This document shows positions 24,737 to 36,555 of a DNA stretch of 64,000 nucleotides, piece by piece. A program made the translations under genes and the position numbers. Positions within the stretch are counted from its first letter, which is position 1; every line of letters begins with the position of its first letter. Source of the DNA: Bipolaris cookei. Its lineage: Eukaryota > Ascomycota > Dothideomycetes > Pleosporales > Pleosporaceae. The stretch covers positions 434,001 through 498,000 of the forward strand of contig NRSV01000006.1 in assembly GCA_002286855.1 (NCBI GenBank), given 5' to 3'. The notes under the pieces were generated by a model that was given only the letters and a program-made list of their open reading frames with translations, ran no database searches and had not been told where the DNA came from.

Positions 24737-27289
24737 GGCAACGAAACGGCAACAAGGGGGGGCAGTTCCCAGTAAGAGCTTGAACGATGAAGAACTGTTG
24801 GCTCTCTCTCTTTCTCTCAAGCCGGCCAGGACGGGGAATTATATTTTCGCACCGTGGCTCGCGCTACGGCCAAAGTGGAGGGCGATTCGCACCGTCGCCG
24901 GCCCAGACAGTGCAAACAGCCATACGGACGGTCCAAAATATCACTTGGCAACTGCCTTTTTGGACATGGGCACAGCACAGTATCGCAGGCCTCGATTGGT
25001 CTGCCCGCTTGTCTGGGCTTTCCAGAAGACTATAGTGTGTGGTTGGGGACCGCTTACTCGCTCTTCCAAGTGCTCGCAGTACCGGCCGCCTTTGCGCGCC
25101 TCTGTAACGCTTACCGGGTTCTTATCTGCTCCCCAGTCTTGACAACGCGCGCATTGGCCAATCACGGAGATGAACGTGCTGGGCCATGTCCCTAGCCGTG
25201 ATAAGCGGCGGCGAATATGCGCCCCTCCTCGGTTGAGCCTCTCTTTTCGGCCTCGCGTCGACTACTCCCCACCCAGCCTCTGGCCTTGCAGCACGAACCA
25301 CCGTCGTCTTCCCCGAGGGACTCTCCTTGGCTATACCAAAGCAACGGGACTCCGCATGCATAATGCCAAAAGGCCAAAAGCACGTGTACACAGGGAAAAA
25401 CAGAAAAAAAGAGATGATCTATGCACCATAAACAAGGATCCAGCCAAAAATTACCAAAAAGCTTTTTTTTTTTGAAATTTCGTGGCTAATACCCGCTTCC
25501 TGGTGGCAAACCTCCACCTGTGCTGACCCACGCACCAGCTACTACATACGGGGCCATGTGACGCAACATGAAAGCCCGTAAACCAACGAAAAAAAGCATT
25601 CGGATTGGTTTTGGCTCCGAAACAAAGTTATCTCTCGGCCACACTCGGTGCAGCAACCGCCGCCATCATTCATCATTATCAAGCCATCCTGATAGCCAGG
25701 TCGGCACTAAGGTCCTACATGGTGACCTGCAGAAACGATTAGGAACTTGGTGTGTTTCTTATCACAACGTTGCGCATTTCGGTATAAGCGCCGAATCGCG
25801 GCTTGCGGACTTCGCCTGCAAATGCCTTTTGGACTATTTGTATCTGAATGAGGGGAAAGGGATTCCCGTATTATGTATGCATGGTGAGACCAGATGATCA
25901 TCAGAGAGAGAGATCCGCGGCGTGTATGTATGGCACTGCACTGCTCCCACTTTAAGCCCTAACCCTTTTCTCTTTTCCCCCGCAGCAGACCCAGACTTGC
26001 TACTATGAGTTCAATCCCGTTTGTGTGGGTTTGGTAGCGATTCCATCAATGCAAAAGACCAGTTGCGTCACAGACGTTTTTTTGGAACATCTCTAACCCC
26101 AACGCTCTACTTCTTCGTTTTCCCGAGTATTCAGTTTAAAGGGAGTCGTTGGCTAAACCCCGTAAAACTCGGGCGTTGCTGCTCAATCCGGCTCGGTCGG
26201 CTTTCCGCGGTGCTTTGCAATTTATAGTACATAATAGCCAGCGCACCCCCCTCCCCCCAAATCCTTCCTTGCAGCCGCACTTTTGGATGCGATTCCCAGG
26301 GACGTGATTGCCTGACAGAAGGGATGCTGAAGCTATCAATTCGGTATTGTGCACACCACGTGGATAGGGCGAATTGCTCATTTTACTATCACGCCCATCA
26401 TGCCCAATTAAGCGGACCCGTGAGCTGAGTCGGACCATAAATTAGCATTTACATGCTATTCATCCATCTAGTCTCTTACCAGACTACTGTGCACACCCGA
26501 TCTCGTGGTTCGTATCCCCATTGACCTAGTCTCCGCACCCCCTTTATTTCCCAAAAGCTTGGTATTTGAGGGGGAGGAGGGGACGGATCCACATGGCGAG
26601 GTCTCGGCACGGGGTAAGTATGGGTTAGGCGCTGGAAAGTTTTCATGTGACTAAGCGTATGTATTCTACACTTTCTCGTGTTTGCAATTGGAATTGGAAG
26701 TGGAGAAGGAAGGGAGTTGATAATATGAAAGGTGGTAAGGTGTTAATATCATGGTGAGCTGGTATGCAAAGATGAGATGAAGGAGATCAGACAGTGAAAT
26801 CCTATGGCTGTTGAGGGACATGTTTTGTTTTGTTTTGCGCGTAGACAAACCAAGGATGAGATGAGAGAGCGGGGACCCCGAATCTAACTCTGTTTATTTC
26901 TTTCAAATCAGGCACAGGTACAGCTGTATAGACTGGCTTTTTCCCGCAAGGCCACTCTGGATTCGTTGCACCGGAGATGACTCAAACAATTAGTTGAGAG
27001 TCTTGTAGAAAGACTAGTCATAACACACTTACTACGCATAACATGTGTAAAAGGGGGGCGTATGTACACAGGGTTGCTTCCTGCACCTCAAGACAAAAAA
27101 CACTGTACGATGGAATAGCATACGACAAGGGGGTATATACAAGCCGAGTCAATCTACAACACCCATACACCATGCACCATGCCCAATGCCGCTTAAAGTA
27201 ATACACAACATATCCCATACCCTTTTCTCCTCCCACTCCTGTAAACAAGTGATGAAAAATAATATCCCGATTTAAACGACCGTCCCCTC
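24737..27289. other. Intergenic, 2.6 kb, nucleoside-transporter promoter and Gcn5 3' flank
   Basis: A CT tract (about 24,798-24,820) lies just upstream of the transporter start. A run of T lies near 25,465-25,475. Short open frames exist on both strands, but none shows a domain, a plausible exon chain or codon bias like the neighbouring genes. Confidence 0.5.
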
Positions 27290-28872
27290 TTACTTGCCCG
27301 TCATTTCCCCTTCCAAATGCTGCGTAAACATTAGCAAAACTGCCATCACTCCAAACAGGGATACAAAAAGGTAAAAACGTACCGACCACTCCGGTATATC
27401 ACGTATACGCTGCCACATGTACCTCTCCAGGCGATTTGCCGCCTTCGCATACGGCGTACTCTCATTATTATACTTGCGACAATTATCAAAGATAAGCTTA
27501 GCATCTCTGATAAAATCTTCTGGGTTAGGATAAAGATCCTTTTCGTGTTTCTCCTCCATGGTAGCAAGGTCCATGGGTTCTTTGATGACATCGTAGTAAT
27601 CCAGGACCTCGTCTTTGTTAACAGGTTGCTGGAAGGGCCAGGCGTTGCTGTTGTTCTGCATGTCGTTGAGGAGGTGGAGGAGGGCGTTGTAGTTGGGGCC
27701 GTGGCGGGGGGCGCGGGCGAGTTCGTCCATAACTGGGGACCAGCCGGAGTCTTTGATTGCGGGGATGGTGAGGGGGTCGATGGGTTTGAGTTCCCCCTTT
27801 GTCCATTGGACTGGCGGCGAGTGGATTTCGTAGCTCTTGCTTACAGCCATTATTTTTGCATTTGCACACTCTTTTTGCTTGAGGAGCATTCGGCCGGACT
27901 CAAGGTAGCGGATCTTGGGGACCATGCTGCATTGCATGATGGTGCCGCCCTCGTAGTCCTTGATGTAGCCCATCCATCGCGACTTTTCCAGTGTGATTTC
28001 CTTGGTGAAGCCCTGCTTTTTGAAGTATCCAATGGCATAGTTGTCGGCGTAGGTGAGAAAGTGCATGACTTTGGATGTGGCTTTGACGTAGTCCTTCAGA
28101 TGCGACATGAGATGGGCGCCGTAGCCTTTGACTTGCTGGTCCGATGAGATAGCGCAAAAGACGATTTCAGCGAACTGGCCCTTGTCAAATGGGCGGTAGG
28201 TTATGCCTCTGTGGTCCATGATAGTCAGTGTTTGATACTACACGAATGGGAGGCAACAGGTGACCACGCACCCAACCACTTCAAGCGGGTGTTTCACAAT
28301 GGCTATACTCAAGTGTGTTCGATCGTAGACGAGACGAGCAATGTAGTCCTTGGGCATCTTGGGCAGCTGCTTCTGGAAGATACACTTCAAGCCCGTCAAG
28401 ATGATTGTGCTTTCCCTCCGGCCATCGTTGTTGACGACTCTGAACTCAATCTCGCCATTGCGCTCCTCGATAACCGCAGGCTTTTCTGGAAATGGCACTA
28501 TCCTTTTGACTGGGGGCGCGGGGGCCTCATCGGTCTGTTCAGATGTAGGTGGGCTATGCTTTATGCGCTTGGGGGAGGCGTTAGGAGGATCGGTGGTCGC
28601 TTTGCGCTTGGCTTGATGGGATGAGAGGTCAGCTTTTTGCAGGTTCAAAGGCATATCTGAAAACGAGTCACATGCAGCGAGAGTGAGTATGGGGAGTGGT
28701 GAAGACGGGGGAGAGGTGAGATAGCCCAAGAGGCTGCGCAGATGCGGGATGTTGTTGTGGGGAGACGGCATGCCAGGTGCGCGACAGGCGTGCAGAGCCG
28801 AGGGGGCGCGGAAGAGGGGAGCTTAGAGAATGAAGAAGCTGCGCACTTACTGTCTTCAGTTGTGCCCGCCAT
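27290..28872 (-). CDS. GCN5: Gcn5 histone acetyltransferase (SAGA/ADA complex)
   Basis: Four exons: 28872-28851, 28656-28272, 28208-27383 and 27319-27290, giving 420 residues. The basic N-terminus is followed by the GNAT domain (about residues 70-230) with the catalytic Glu in FAEIVFCAI and the acetyl-CoA loop QQVKGYGAHL. A bromodomain spans about 310-410, with YYDVIKEPMDLATME and NCRKYNN, whose Asn contacts acetyl-lysine. The short last exon adds HLEGEMTGK. Reading through the last intron instead would give a false hydrophobic tail. The first exon is only 22 nt. Gcn5 acetylates histone H3 tails in SAGA and ADA. The gene diverges from OST5 with 237 bp between start codons. Confidence 0.95.
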
Positions 28873-29109
28873 GGTGTGGTGTTGAGCGCCTTCTGCGGTG
28901 TTGCGGCGCCTTCTCGTGTTTGGTCGCGCCTTCCGTTGCCCTGGTGGTTGACTGAACAAACGTCAGGGCAAGTCGCGCCTTCCGCATTGACCGACAGGCC
29001 GATAGCCAATCACAGCCCGCGGCGGCCAGAGAACACCGCCGTCCAGAGGCCACGGCAGCAGCTTCACGAGAGACTCCCGAATCAACTACCAATTGCCAAT
29101 ACTGCACAA
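28873..29109. promoter_or_regulatory. Compact bidirectional promoter between GCN5 and OST5
   Basis: The two start codons face away from each other with 237 bp between them, so both transcription start regions must fit here or overlap the genes. The stretch is GC-rich (for example GCGCCTTCTCGTG) and has no TATA box that I can see. A CGCGCCTTCCG motif appears twice on the plus strand (about 28,924 and 28,974). Confidence 0.6.
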
Positions 29110-29519
29110 ATGTCGAGCCCGCTTCTAGACGTCTGGGAGGCTGCTGCTTCCCAACCCTTTCATCCTACCATCGGAAAGGACACGCAATTCACTGTCGGCT
29201 TTGTGCTGCTGGCCGCATGTATGTTGCGCTCCGGACCCTTCTGGTGCTCGCATAGAGCTATACTAACAGTATGCGCAGCCCTCGTCCTGACCACCATCTT
29301 TGGCTTGAGTATGCCCAACACGTCCACTCTTACATTCATCCCACAGTCACTCATACGTATCCTTATAGACCGATCGCTCGTCAACCTGCCAATTCTCGGG
29401 GTTCCGGCATCACTGGCATTCGGGTACGTGGCCTCCAGTATCGATACGCCTCTCCCGTACTAACCGCGAGCAGCTTCGGCGCTGTGTACATGATTTGCGC
29501 AGTCGGTGTATACGTCTAG
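29110..29519 (+). CDS. OST5: Oligosaccharyltransferase subunit Ost5
   Basis: Four short exons (29110-29218, 29279-29308, 29369-29423, 29474-29519) give 79 residues; the second is only 30 nt. The protein has two membrane helices: the first around FTVGFVLLAASLVLTTIFGL, the second starting at LPILGVPASLAFGFGAVYMI. The family signature N-L-P-x-x-G-x-P-A-S-x-A-F-G is intact. Ost5 (TMEM258 in animals) is a small accessory subunit of the ER complex that transfers the lipid-linked glycan to Asn in nascent proteins. All three introns are GT-AG and the frame closes only with this model. Simple ORF calling misses the gene. It sits between GCN5 and RAD1. Confidence 0.9.
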
Positions 29520-29700
29520 TTTTCGTGTTATATCCACCCGGCGTTGGAAAGGGGCCTCTTATGTGTACAGTTTACGGAATACCAATAAAAAGTTCAAGAC
29601 GCTCGAATCTGCATGCGTCATACACTATTACACCATCGTTTTGACTATAGCTTTACCACCCCCATAACCATTCCCTCAGATACAATCATACTATAGTAGA

Positions 29701-30884
29701 ATGGATGACCAAAACCAGCCCGTTCTCACGGCCGTGTCAAGTTCAGCACGTCAGCTGTATCAGCTACTGCGCTGCATCGCCTTCTCCAACAAATCGCATG
29801 TCCAAATTAGCGACATAGGCCTCAAGCTTGCAGTTAATGAAGCAAGTGTCATGGAAGGTACGTCTATATGTGCCTAGTCATCCGCCCCTTCCAGACTAAT
29901 TAGACGACAGCGTCCGCCTTCCTTGACAAATCTCTCTTTACAACCTACACCTTCAACGACTCTGACGATGCATCCGAATCCACGCCCGTCTTCCAAATAT
30001 CGCTGCCTGCCCTTCTCGAGACACTCCAAATATTCGGCCTCACCGACCCTGCCAATTCCAAACCACCATGGGCCCGCGACGCGCCCTACCCCACTAGCAC
30101 TGCCTTTACGGGCAACAACATAATGAATGGCATGAACAACATGTGCCGCATTAGTTATCAAGGCGAGGGTTCTCCGCTAGCAGTCACATTGACGGAACTG
30201 AGTATACGTACCCAATGCGACTTGACAACCTACAAGCCTGAATACGTCGACGAGATTCCGTTTGATCGTGATGCCCTTGTGCTCAAGGTCATCATGCGAG
30301 GCAGCTGGCTTTACGACGCGATTCAAGAACTATCCTCTACGAGCCCAGAAAAGCTGACCATGTACGCCAAAACCGTGCGCGGAAAGCCCTTTTTCGCCCT
30401 CTCATCATCAGGCACACTCGGCTCTGCACGCGTCGAATTCAACAACCAGCCTCAATCCTCTGCATATCGTACTCCAGCATCGACAAACCTCAACGTGGCC
30501 AGTGATACAGCTGCGGCTCCTCCAACAAACCTCCTCGAGAGGTTCCAGCTTAGCGATCCGGATACCGTCTTCCACTCAAGTTACAAGTTCAGCTTGATAC
30601 AAAAGGCTGCACGTGCAATGAGCGTAGCTACCAAAGTCAGCATACGCGCAGACACACAAGGTGTGTTGAGTCTGCAATTTATGATTGAGGTTGAGAGCCC
30701 CGCTCCTGGCCCTGGTGCCGGGGGTGCAGGATCACTTGCAGCTGGCAAAAACGGGTTTGTAGACTTCCGCTTCGTACCACTTATCGACGAAGACGACGAC
30801 GAAATTGAGGCCGGACACATTGACGAGACGATAATGCAGAATGCATCTGCAGGTGAGGAGACGAGTGATAATGATACGCTGTAG
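29701..30884 (+). CDS. RAD1: Rad1, subunit of the 9-1-1 DNA-damage checkpoint clamp
   Basis: Two exons: 29701-29857 and 29911-30884, giving 376 residues. The sequence starts MDDQNQPVLTAVSSSARQLY and has the PCNA-like clamp pattern of this family, with KSHVQISDIGLKLAV early and SLFTTYTF after the intron. The second half has FHSSYKFSLIQKAARAM and KVSIRADTQGVLSLQFMIE. A Pro/Gly/Ala-rich loop and an acidic C-terminal tail (EDDDEIE) follow. Rad1 forms a ring with Rad9 and Hus1 that loads at damaged DNA and activates the ATR-type kinase; it is nuclear. The start lies only 182 bp after the OST5 stop. Confidence 0.92.
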
Positions 30885-31837
30885 TGGACATGGAACATGT
30901 ATCATCAAATATAAGAGGAATCTAGTCTTGAGAACATACTCAATTTGAATTTCCCTACAGTTGCTAGCCTTTTGTCTGTCGAATTACGTAGCTACATGTC
31001 GTACCCCATAGCAAACTGGATAGAGAAAGCCCGAAAAAAAGACCCTAGTGCACGACTTTGACTTCATGTCTCACATCCCCGTCCGAAAAGTATTTGTAGA
31101 GTTGATGAATCAATTACTGAACTGCAATATCGTTCTGAGACCCCCTCCTTGCTATTCCTCACCCCTCTCTCTCGGTGCATAGAAGAACTCAGGCAATGAA
31201 ACCAGAAACCAGAGAATGGATGTTCACTCACAGAATATTCATACTGAAAAAAAACTAGGAAACGAAAAGAAATCTGACGACGCCTGTACTGTGGGATTAC
31301 GGGGAGCCAGTAAGCAGGAACTTACTCTTCATCTTCTTCTATTAATCGCTTATGGCAATAATTTCCCCTCAATCAAACAATAAAGAAAAGAGGTGTCAAT
31401 TTGGAAAAAAGGGGTGTGCCTTTCCCTTGCTTGGAACAGTTTTTCTTTCCTTTTCTTCTTTTTAGTATAATTTTTGTTTATGTGTATATGCGTGATTTCG
31501 CAGAATAATCTGAAAAGAAACAAGTTTGACCGGGCGGGGCGAAAATAAGGTATCCAATCTGAGTATGTTTCTTGCCATTCAGGCTACTAGGCGTTTGTTT
31601 TTTTGAGACGCCAGAATAACGGTCATTGAGAAAGGAAAGAAAACAGAGAAAGAGTAATGGAAAGTTGATTCATGTCTTGGTAGTGTACAAATGGTAGTTG
31701 TCCATGTTGTGTGAGGGGGCTTATGCGCCTTAGGTGGAAGTGCCATGTTTGTGTGCTGAAAAGAGGGAGGAAAAACAACTTTAGAACTCGAGTTCAGCTA
31801 CCATGGAGATTAATGTGGTTTGCTGGAGTTTTTTGAT
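30885..31837. other. Convergent 3' flanks of RAD1 and the TFIIA gene
   Basis: About 950 bp with A- and T-rich patches (around 31,230-31,460) and no coding potential. Both 3' UTRs should end here. Confidence 0.5.
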
Positions 31838-33571
31838 CTACCATTCGAATTCACCGTTTGCCTTGTGGAAAAGATACCTATCGCTTGTCAGTATGCTCGC
31901 AACGGGCAAGTAAATTTCTGTAAGAACTGGACTTACTCCTTCTTGTTCGTGGTGAGGATGCCGTCCTTGAGAGTACACTTCCACTTGTTCTTGACGCGCT
32001 GGACCTTGTCGTAGGTGCACAGCATGTAGTCTACCATGTCATCGTCGCTATTGTCGCCGTCATTTAGCTCGTCCTCTGAATCGTCGAGGTCAGAATTGAT
32101 GGCATCGTCGGGATCCTCCTCCAGCTTGGCGTCGTCATCGCCGTCAAAGCGAGCAGGCGGGGGGACACTGGTTGAAGCTGCAGCATCTTCGGCTTGCAGA
32201 ACACAAACAGCAGCCTTTCGCTTCTTGCCTTTCGGCATTGAGTCCAGAGGCACCATCAGACCACTATCCTGGCGCATCGCCATGGCATCAACACGGGCAC
32301 GCATAAAGTCATCGGCTGCCATGCGCTCCACAGCTGAAGCAGCACGCGCAGCCTTGAAAGCCTCCCAATCCGCCAAAGCATCATCAGGGCCATCCGTCTG
32401 CGACGTGTACATCTGGTTTTGGTGGGGAGGTCGTTGTTGTGACATCTGTTGCTGCTGCATCTGCTGCTGTTGCATTTGCTGCTGCGGCATTTGTTGTTGC
32501 TGTTGCTGAGGTGGACGTTGCTGTTGATGTTGTGGCTGTTGAGGGGCCATCATGCGCTGCTGCTGACCTTGCATTGGCATCTGGGGCAAATGGCCCTGTT
32601 GGGGCATATTGGGATAGTTTTGTTGGTGTACATTGCCTTGCTGCTGCACACGTTGCTGGATCAGAGCAGCAGCCCGCTGTTGCGCCAACTGTGAGTTTTG
32701 GTCATAACCGCCACTGTATCCGTTGGTCGCAGGTTGGGCTTGTGGGTAGTTGGGAATAGGCTGCTGGTAGCCCCCCTCTGCTTTTACTGGCCCATTGGCG
32801 TAATTGAGTCCTTCTTGAGGCCCAGAGGCTGGTGGCATCTCATTGTCGACCTTGACGTTGGACGGCACCGTAGGCGGCTGGCGGACGGGCTCTGGGGCGG
32901 GGTCCCATGGCAGATGGGCAATCTTGAGCGCCGACAATCTCTCTTGCCAACCCTATTCATGGTTAGTGGCTGCTGGTAATAAAAGCATGATTGAAGGCAG
33001 AGTGCTTAGAGGGCCGTCACATGATGAGCTATGACGGTTCGGGAAAGGATGCACGGAGCTTGGCGGGTGGGGGAGCTGTGCAGGGGCTATAAGAAGGCGA
33101 CCCAAATACTGAGTCGCCCCCGACAGCTGCCAGACCGACCGGCAACTCAGCCCCGCTTTCAGCCGCCCATCACCCTCCAAGCCCGGCAGCCATCGCGCCA
33201 TTGTCGCAGCGAGCGGAAGAAACGATGCGACCACATATCCGATAAAGTTCAACTGGGGGGAAACCATGGCCGCCGTGGCGCGGGGACAGAGGCGCGATGG
33301 CTGCCATGCTGCGACCGAGGCAAGGAAAGGCGCGACAGCCAAGATACTGGCCAGGTTGCAACATACCTGCTTCATCTCTTCCAGAGTGCTGTGGTCGACG
33401 CCAGACTCCTCAAAGTCATTCTGCGACGCCTGGATCACCTTCTCCATGATCTGCTGGTACACGCCGCCCTGGTGGTCGCTGTTAGCAAGCCTGCCTTTAC
33501 CCTCGCACCATTCGCTCGCGCGCGCACGCGTGCACCGCCCAGGGAATACTAACCACGACCGAATTCGACAT
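31838..33571 (-). CDS. TOA1: TFIIA large subunit (Toa1)
   Basis: Four exons: 33571-33554, 33468-33367, 32952-31937 and 31877-31838, giving 391 residues. The first exon is only 18 nt. The N-terminal helical domain (VYQQIMEKVIQASQNDFEE, then ERLSALKIAHLPWDP) and the C-terminal beta-barrel (KVQRVKNKWKCTLKDGIL, then YLFHKANGEFEW) are the two conserved ends of TFIIA alpha/beta. Between them lies a long linker with glutamine- and methionine-rich repeats (about residues 145-235) and an acidic stretch (about 310-340). TFIIA binds TBP at core promoters in the nucleus. The intron between exons 2 and 3 is long for this window (about 414 nt). The linker is not expected to be conserved. Confidence 0.93.
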
Positions 33572-34190
33572 GGTGGCGACTGCTTGGTATGGTCTCAGCT
33601 ATCTAGTATATGCTTTGGGCTCTGTGGACGCTGGACAAGAGGTCGCGATGGCTGTTCGCGCGCAAAGGCTTGGAGGAACGAGGCAGGCAAGCCAGGCAGG
33701 CGACGTCAGCGCTTGAGGCTGCAAATGGGTGCGCACGCTCGAGGAAGCTTCTGCGCTATCAAGGATGATCTACGGCTATCGTTTGCCCAGACGGAAGCCT
33801 TTATACGACGTGATCGGGTGCCCTCAGCTTTCGTGGTCGTGGGGTGTATGAGTGATAATGAACGACGCCCCGGCAATTGCTGAGGGCGCGATTCCTTAGC
33901 GTCCCAAGCTACTCTAGCGCCGCACGTGACCTTACTTAAAGCTCCTCTTGTTCAGTCGAACACTTACATATTGCGAAACCAACGCCAGGCAATTGTGACG
34001 GCGAACCTGAACACAATTGGGCACTATAGTTATGCACGCATTCACACAAGTACACAAACACTCGTATTGCTATCTGCCACCATGCAATCAAGTTTTCTTC
34101 CAAGCGCGCCCCCAATGGTGCCACCGAAGAAGTAAACCCCAAGCCCGTTTGTTTCGTGTGCTAGCCCCTGTCTTGTAGCAGTATTGATCA
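33572..34190. other. TFIIA upstream region and bZIP 3' flank
   Basis: Both neighbours lie on the minus strand, so this 619-bp stretch holds the TOA1 promoter and the 3' flank of the bZIP gene. It has no recognisable coding content. Confidence 0.5.
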
Positions 34191-36555
34191 TCAGCTCTCT
34201 TTGATCAAAGCCTCCCGTACCGCTTGGTCAATGTCTTTGCGCCTGAATCCTGGCGTACGCCCAAGGCAAACTGCATTCTTGACTATCTCTGTCGCAATCG
34301 TTAGCCAAACAATTTACCCACGTTTGGACTGCATCACAAACTCTAAAAGAAAAACAAAGTATCGTGTATACTTACCGAAAATCAGTCGCGAGACGTCAAT
34401 CCACGCGCATCTCTTCCTCTGCTTCACCACTTGCAGGCCCTCCAAATCATCGCCCAAGGCGCATAGCCCTGGCCCAGTACCAAAGCTAGTGTTGTTCGCG
34501 AAGCCGTAGTCGAATCCAGGTGCGAGATCCAGTCCTAGCGTCTGATCAAATGAAATGTCGTGGTTAACAAGCTGGGTGAAATCACCCGCATACTTGGGCG
34601 CCGCTGTGCCAAAGGACGTATCCATGCCGAACCCATTGTTTGCGGTAGCTCCTCCGTTCGTTTGTGCCTGTTGTGGCATATTGGCGTACGAGTTTGTTCG
34701 ATTTTCGTCTTCGATATCGATCAAGCACTCCGCAAATGAACTTGAGGGGTTGAACTTGCACGCATAGTGCTCCTCCAAATATCCCTGCACGTCATAGGCA
34801 TCAAACCATTCGCCTTCGTAACCAGTAAGGTCCACTGCACGTAGGTACTGGGCTGTCCTGCCTTCTATATTCCCCAGTCCATCCAGTCTCTTCTCTCTCG
34901 GCCCGATCCACTCCTGTACCCAAGGATCCTTTCTTGGTACAATATTGCCCGCTGCATCGCGTCGCGGGTAATGGGTTCCTGCACCTCCAAGGGGGGCGAA
35001 AGGCGCCTCAAACCAGTCCAAATCCTCAACAACCGTCTTCGACATGACTTGTTGGAAACGTTGCTTTATTTGTTCGACATTGTAGTGTGGAAAGTTAAGT
35101 CTAAAGATATAGTTGATCATCTAAACCTCATAGTCAGTTCAATGGAGAAAAAATTGATGATAAAAGGCTGCCGCATGAGCCTACAGAAACTCAACTATCC
35201 GGCATATGATCCGCATACGTACCGCAGGTGAATAATTGAGATGACTAAGCACGGCGAATCCTGTCTCTACTGTTGCTCTGGCCAGCCTCCTGCCCACGGT
35301 CGATTCGTTATGATTGTATGTCCATACGGGACTCAGGGTCTTGATCGACAGATCTGGGACCGACAGAGGGGGTGTCGGTAAGCTGGCTGTTGCAGGAGCC
35401 ATACCAGACGCTGGCATGTTGGCGGGGTAGGCGTGGAAGTTGGATGTTTCGTACAGTGTCTGTAGTTGGTCATGGACAGAAACCAGGCCAAACGGCAATT
35501 CCTGTTGTGGTGCTATGTCAGTAGGTAATGAATCGGACACAGGCTGAGAGACGTGGTGGATCTGATCCGATTGCCCCCCAAAAATATATTGACTGTGACT
35601 GATGATGCTAGGAGCAGATTGGTCGCCTATAGTACTGAAGTGTGAAGAATAACCGTCCGGAACTGGAAGGTTTTGTGGCGCTTGATCCTGAGCAACACCG
35701 TTAGCCAGGCTACGGGTATTGCAAGAGGATTTAGGATCAAAGCCGGTCGAGGGGTTTTCATCATGAGCTATACTTACCTTGTGGGGCGATTGCGAGACAG
35801 CAAAATACCCCCACCCAACATGCTCAGGTTCAAGTTCAGGCTCAGGCGGCTTGCGCGGGCCTGTCCCTTCAGCTCCTTGCTCGACATCCTCGTCTACTTG
35901 ACGCTGGCTCTCACTTGCTGTTCTGGCAAAACTCGAAAATGTCTCTTTAACGAGTTTAAAATCTTGGGCTAGGTCAGGATTCAGCTGTAACACGCCCGAT
36001 TTCAGTGTTGATTCCATGAGCTGATGGAAACTGTTGTTCATCTGCTCAACAATAGAATGGAGCTGCGTTGTTTGCTTTTTTAATGAGATAATAGTGGTCT
36101 CTTTCCGCTGGCGGTATGCGCGCTGTGCGAGTCGAATTTGCGTTCTTCGCCGCTAGCACCTTTGTCAGTGAGAAACTTCATGTCGAGTTGCCCTTGAGTG
36201 AAAAAAGCTTGTAGTAAGATAACTTTCAACCAGAAGCTTTCACAATCGACAGATAGTCCGCAGTCAACCAGCAGACGCTGGAACGCGCAGGTCTGAGATC
36301 CCTGTCTACATCAACAGCTCGAGATCTTCAGGCGCGAGCGCCGATGCGCTCCTTGAACCAACTCTCATTGCACAGAGTCCATATCAGTTCGTGTTAAAGG
36401 GGAAAATATCCACTCACATCCGCCGCCGTGGCATCCTGGGTATCCACACGGGGCCGTCCCCTTGTCTTCTTTCCAGCCCCGTTGTCGCCGCTGTTGCTTG
36501 TGCGCGAGCGTTTTCGCGACTGTTGCGCATGCTCTTCTGACTCAGAGCTCGTCAT
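34191..36555 (-). CDS. Fungal bZIP transcription factor with atypical basic region
   Basis: Four exons: 36555-36418, 36152-35223, 35120-34376 and 34288-34191, giving 636 residues. An AT-hook-like KKTRGRPRVD lies at about residues 29-38. The basic region is RRRTQIRLAQRAYRQRKE (from residue 47), followed by a zipper with Leu, Leu, Met, Leu at heptad positions. The invariant Asn of classical bZIP basic regions (N-x7-R) is replaced, a feature I recall for a conserved fungal subfamily. The rest is Pro/Ser/Gln-rich, with a conserved-looking C-terminal domain (ARATVETGFAVLSHLNYSP; FNPSSSFAECLID; GFRRKDIDQAVREALIKES). The first intron is 265 nt, so a small extra exon cannot be excluded. It should be a nuclear regulator, with unknown targets. 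Confidence 0.85.

Noticed and set aside
26495..26525. Second tRNA B box-like match (GGTTCGTATCC)
   Set aside because: One consensus position is wrong and no cloverleaf can be drawn from the flanking sequence.
27290..27382. Hydrophobic C-terminal tail on Gcn5
   Set aside because: It is the translation of an intron. Splicing from GTACGT at 27382 to the CAG before 27319 gives the short normal end HLEGEMTGK and keeps frame.
33031..33883. Long plus-strand open frames opposite the TFIIA gene
   Set aside because: They overlap the TFIIA second exon and long intron on the other strand and have no recognisable content.
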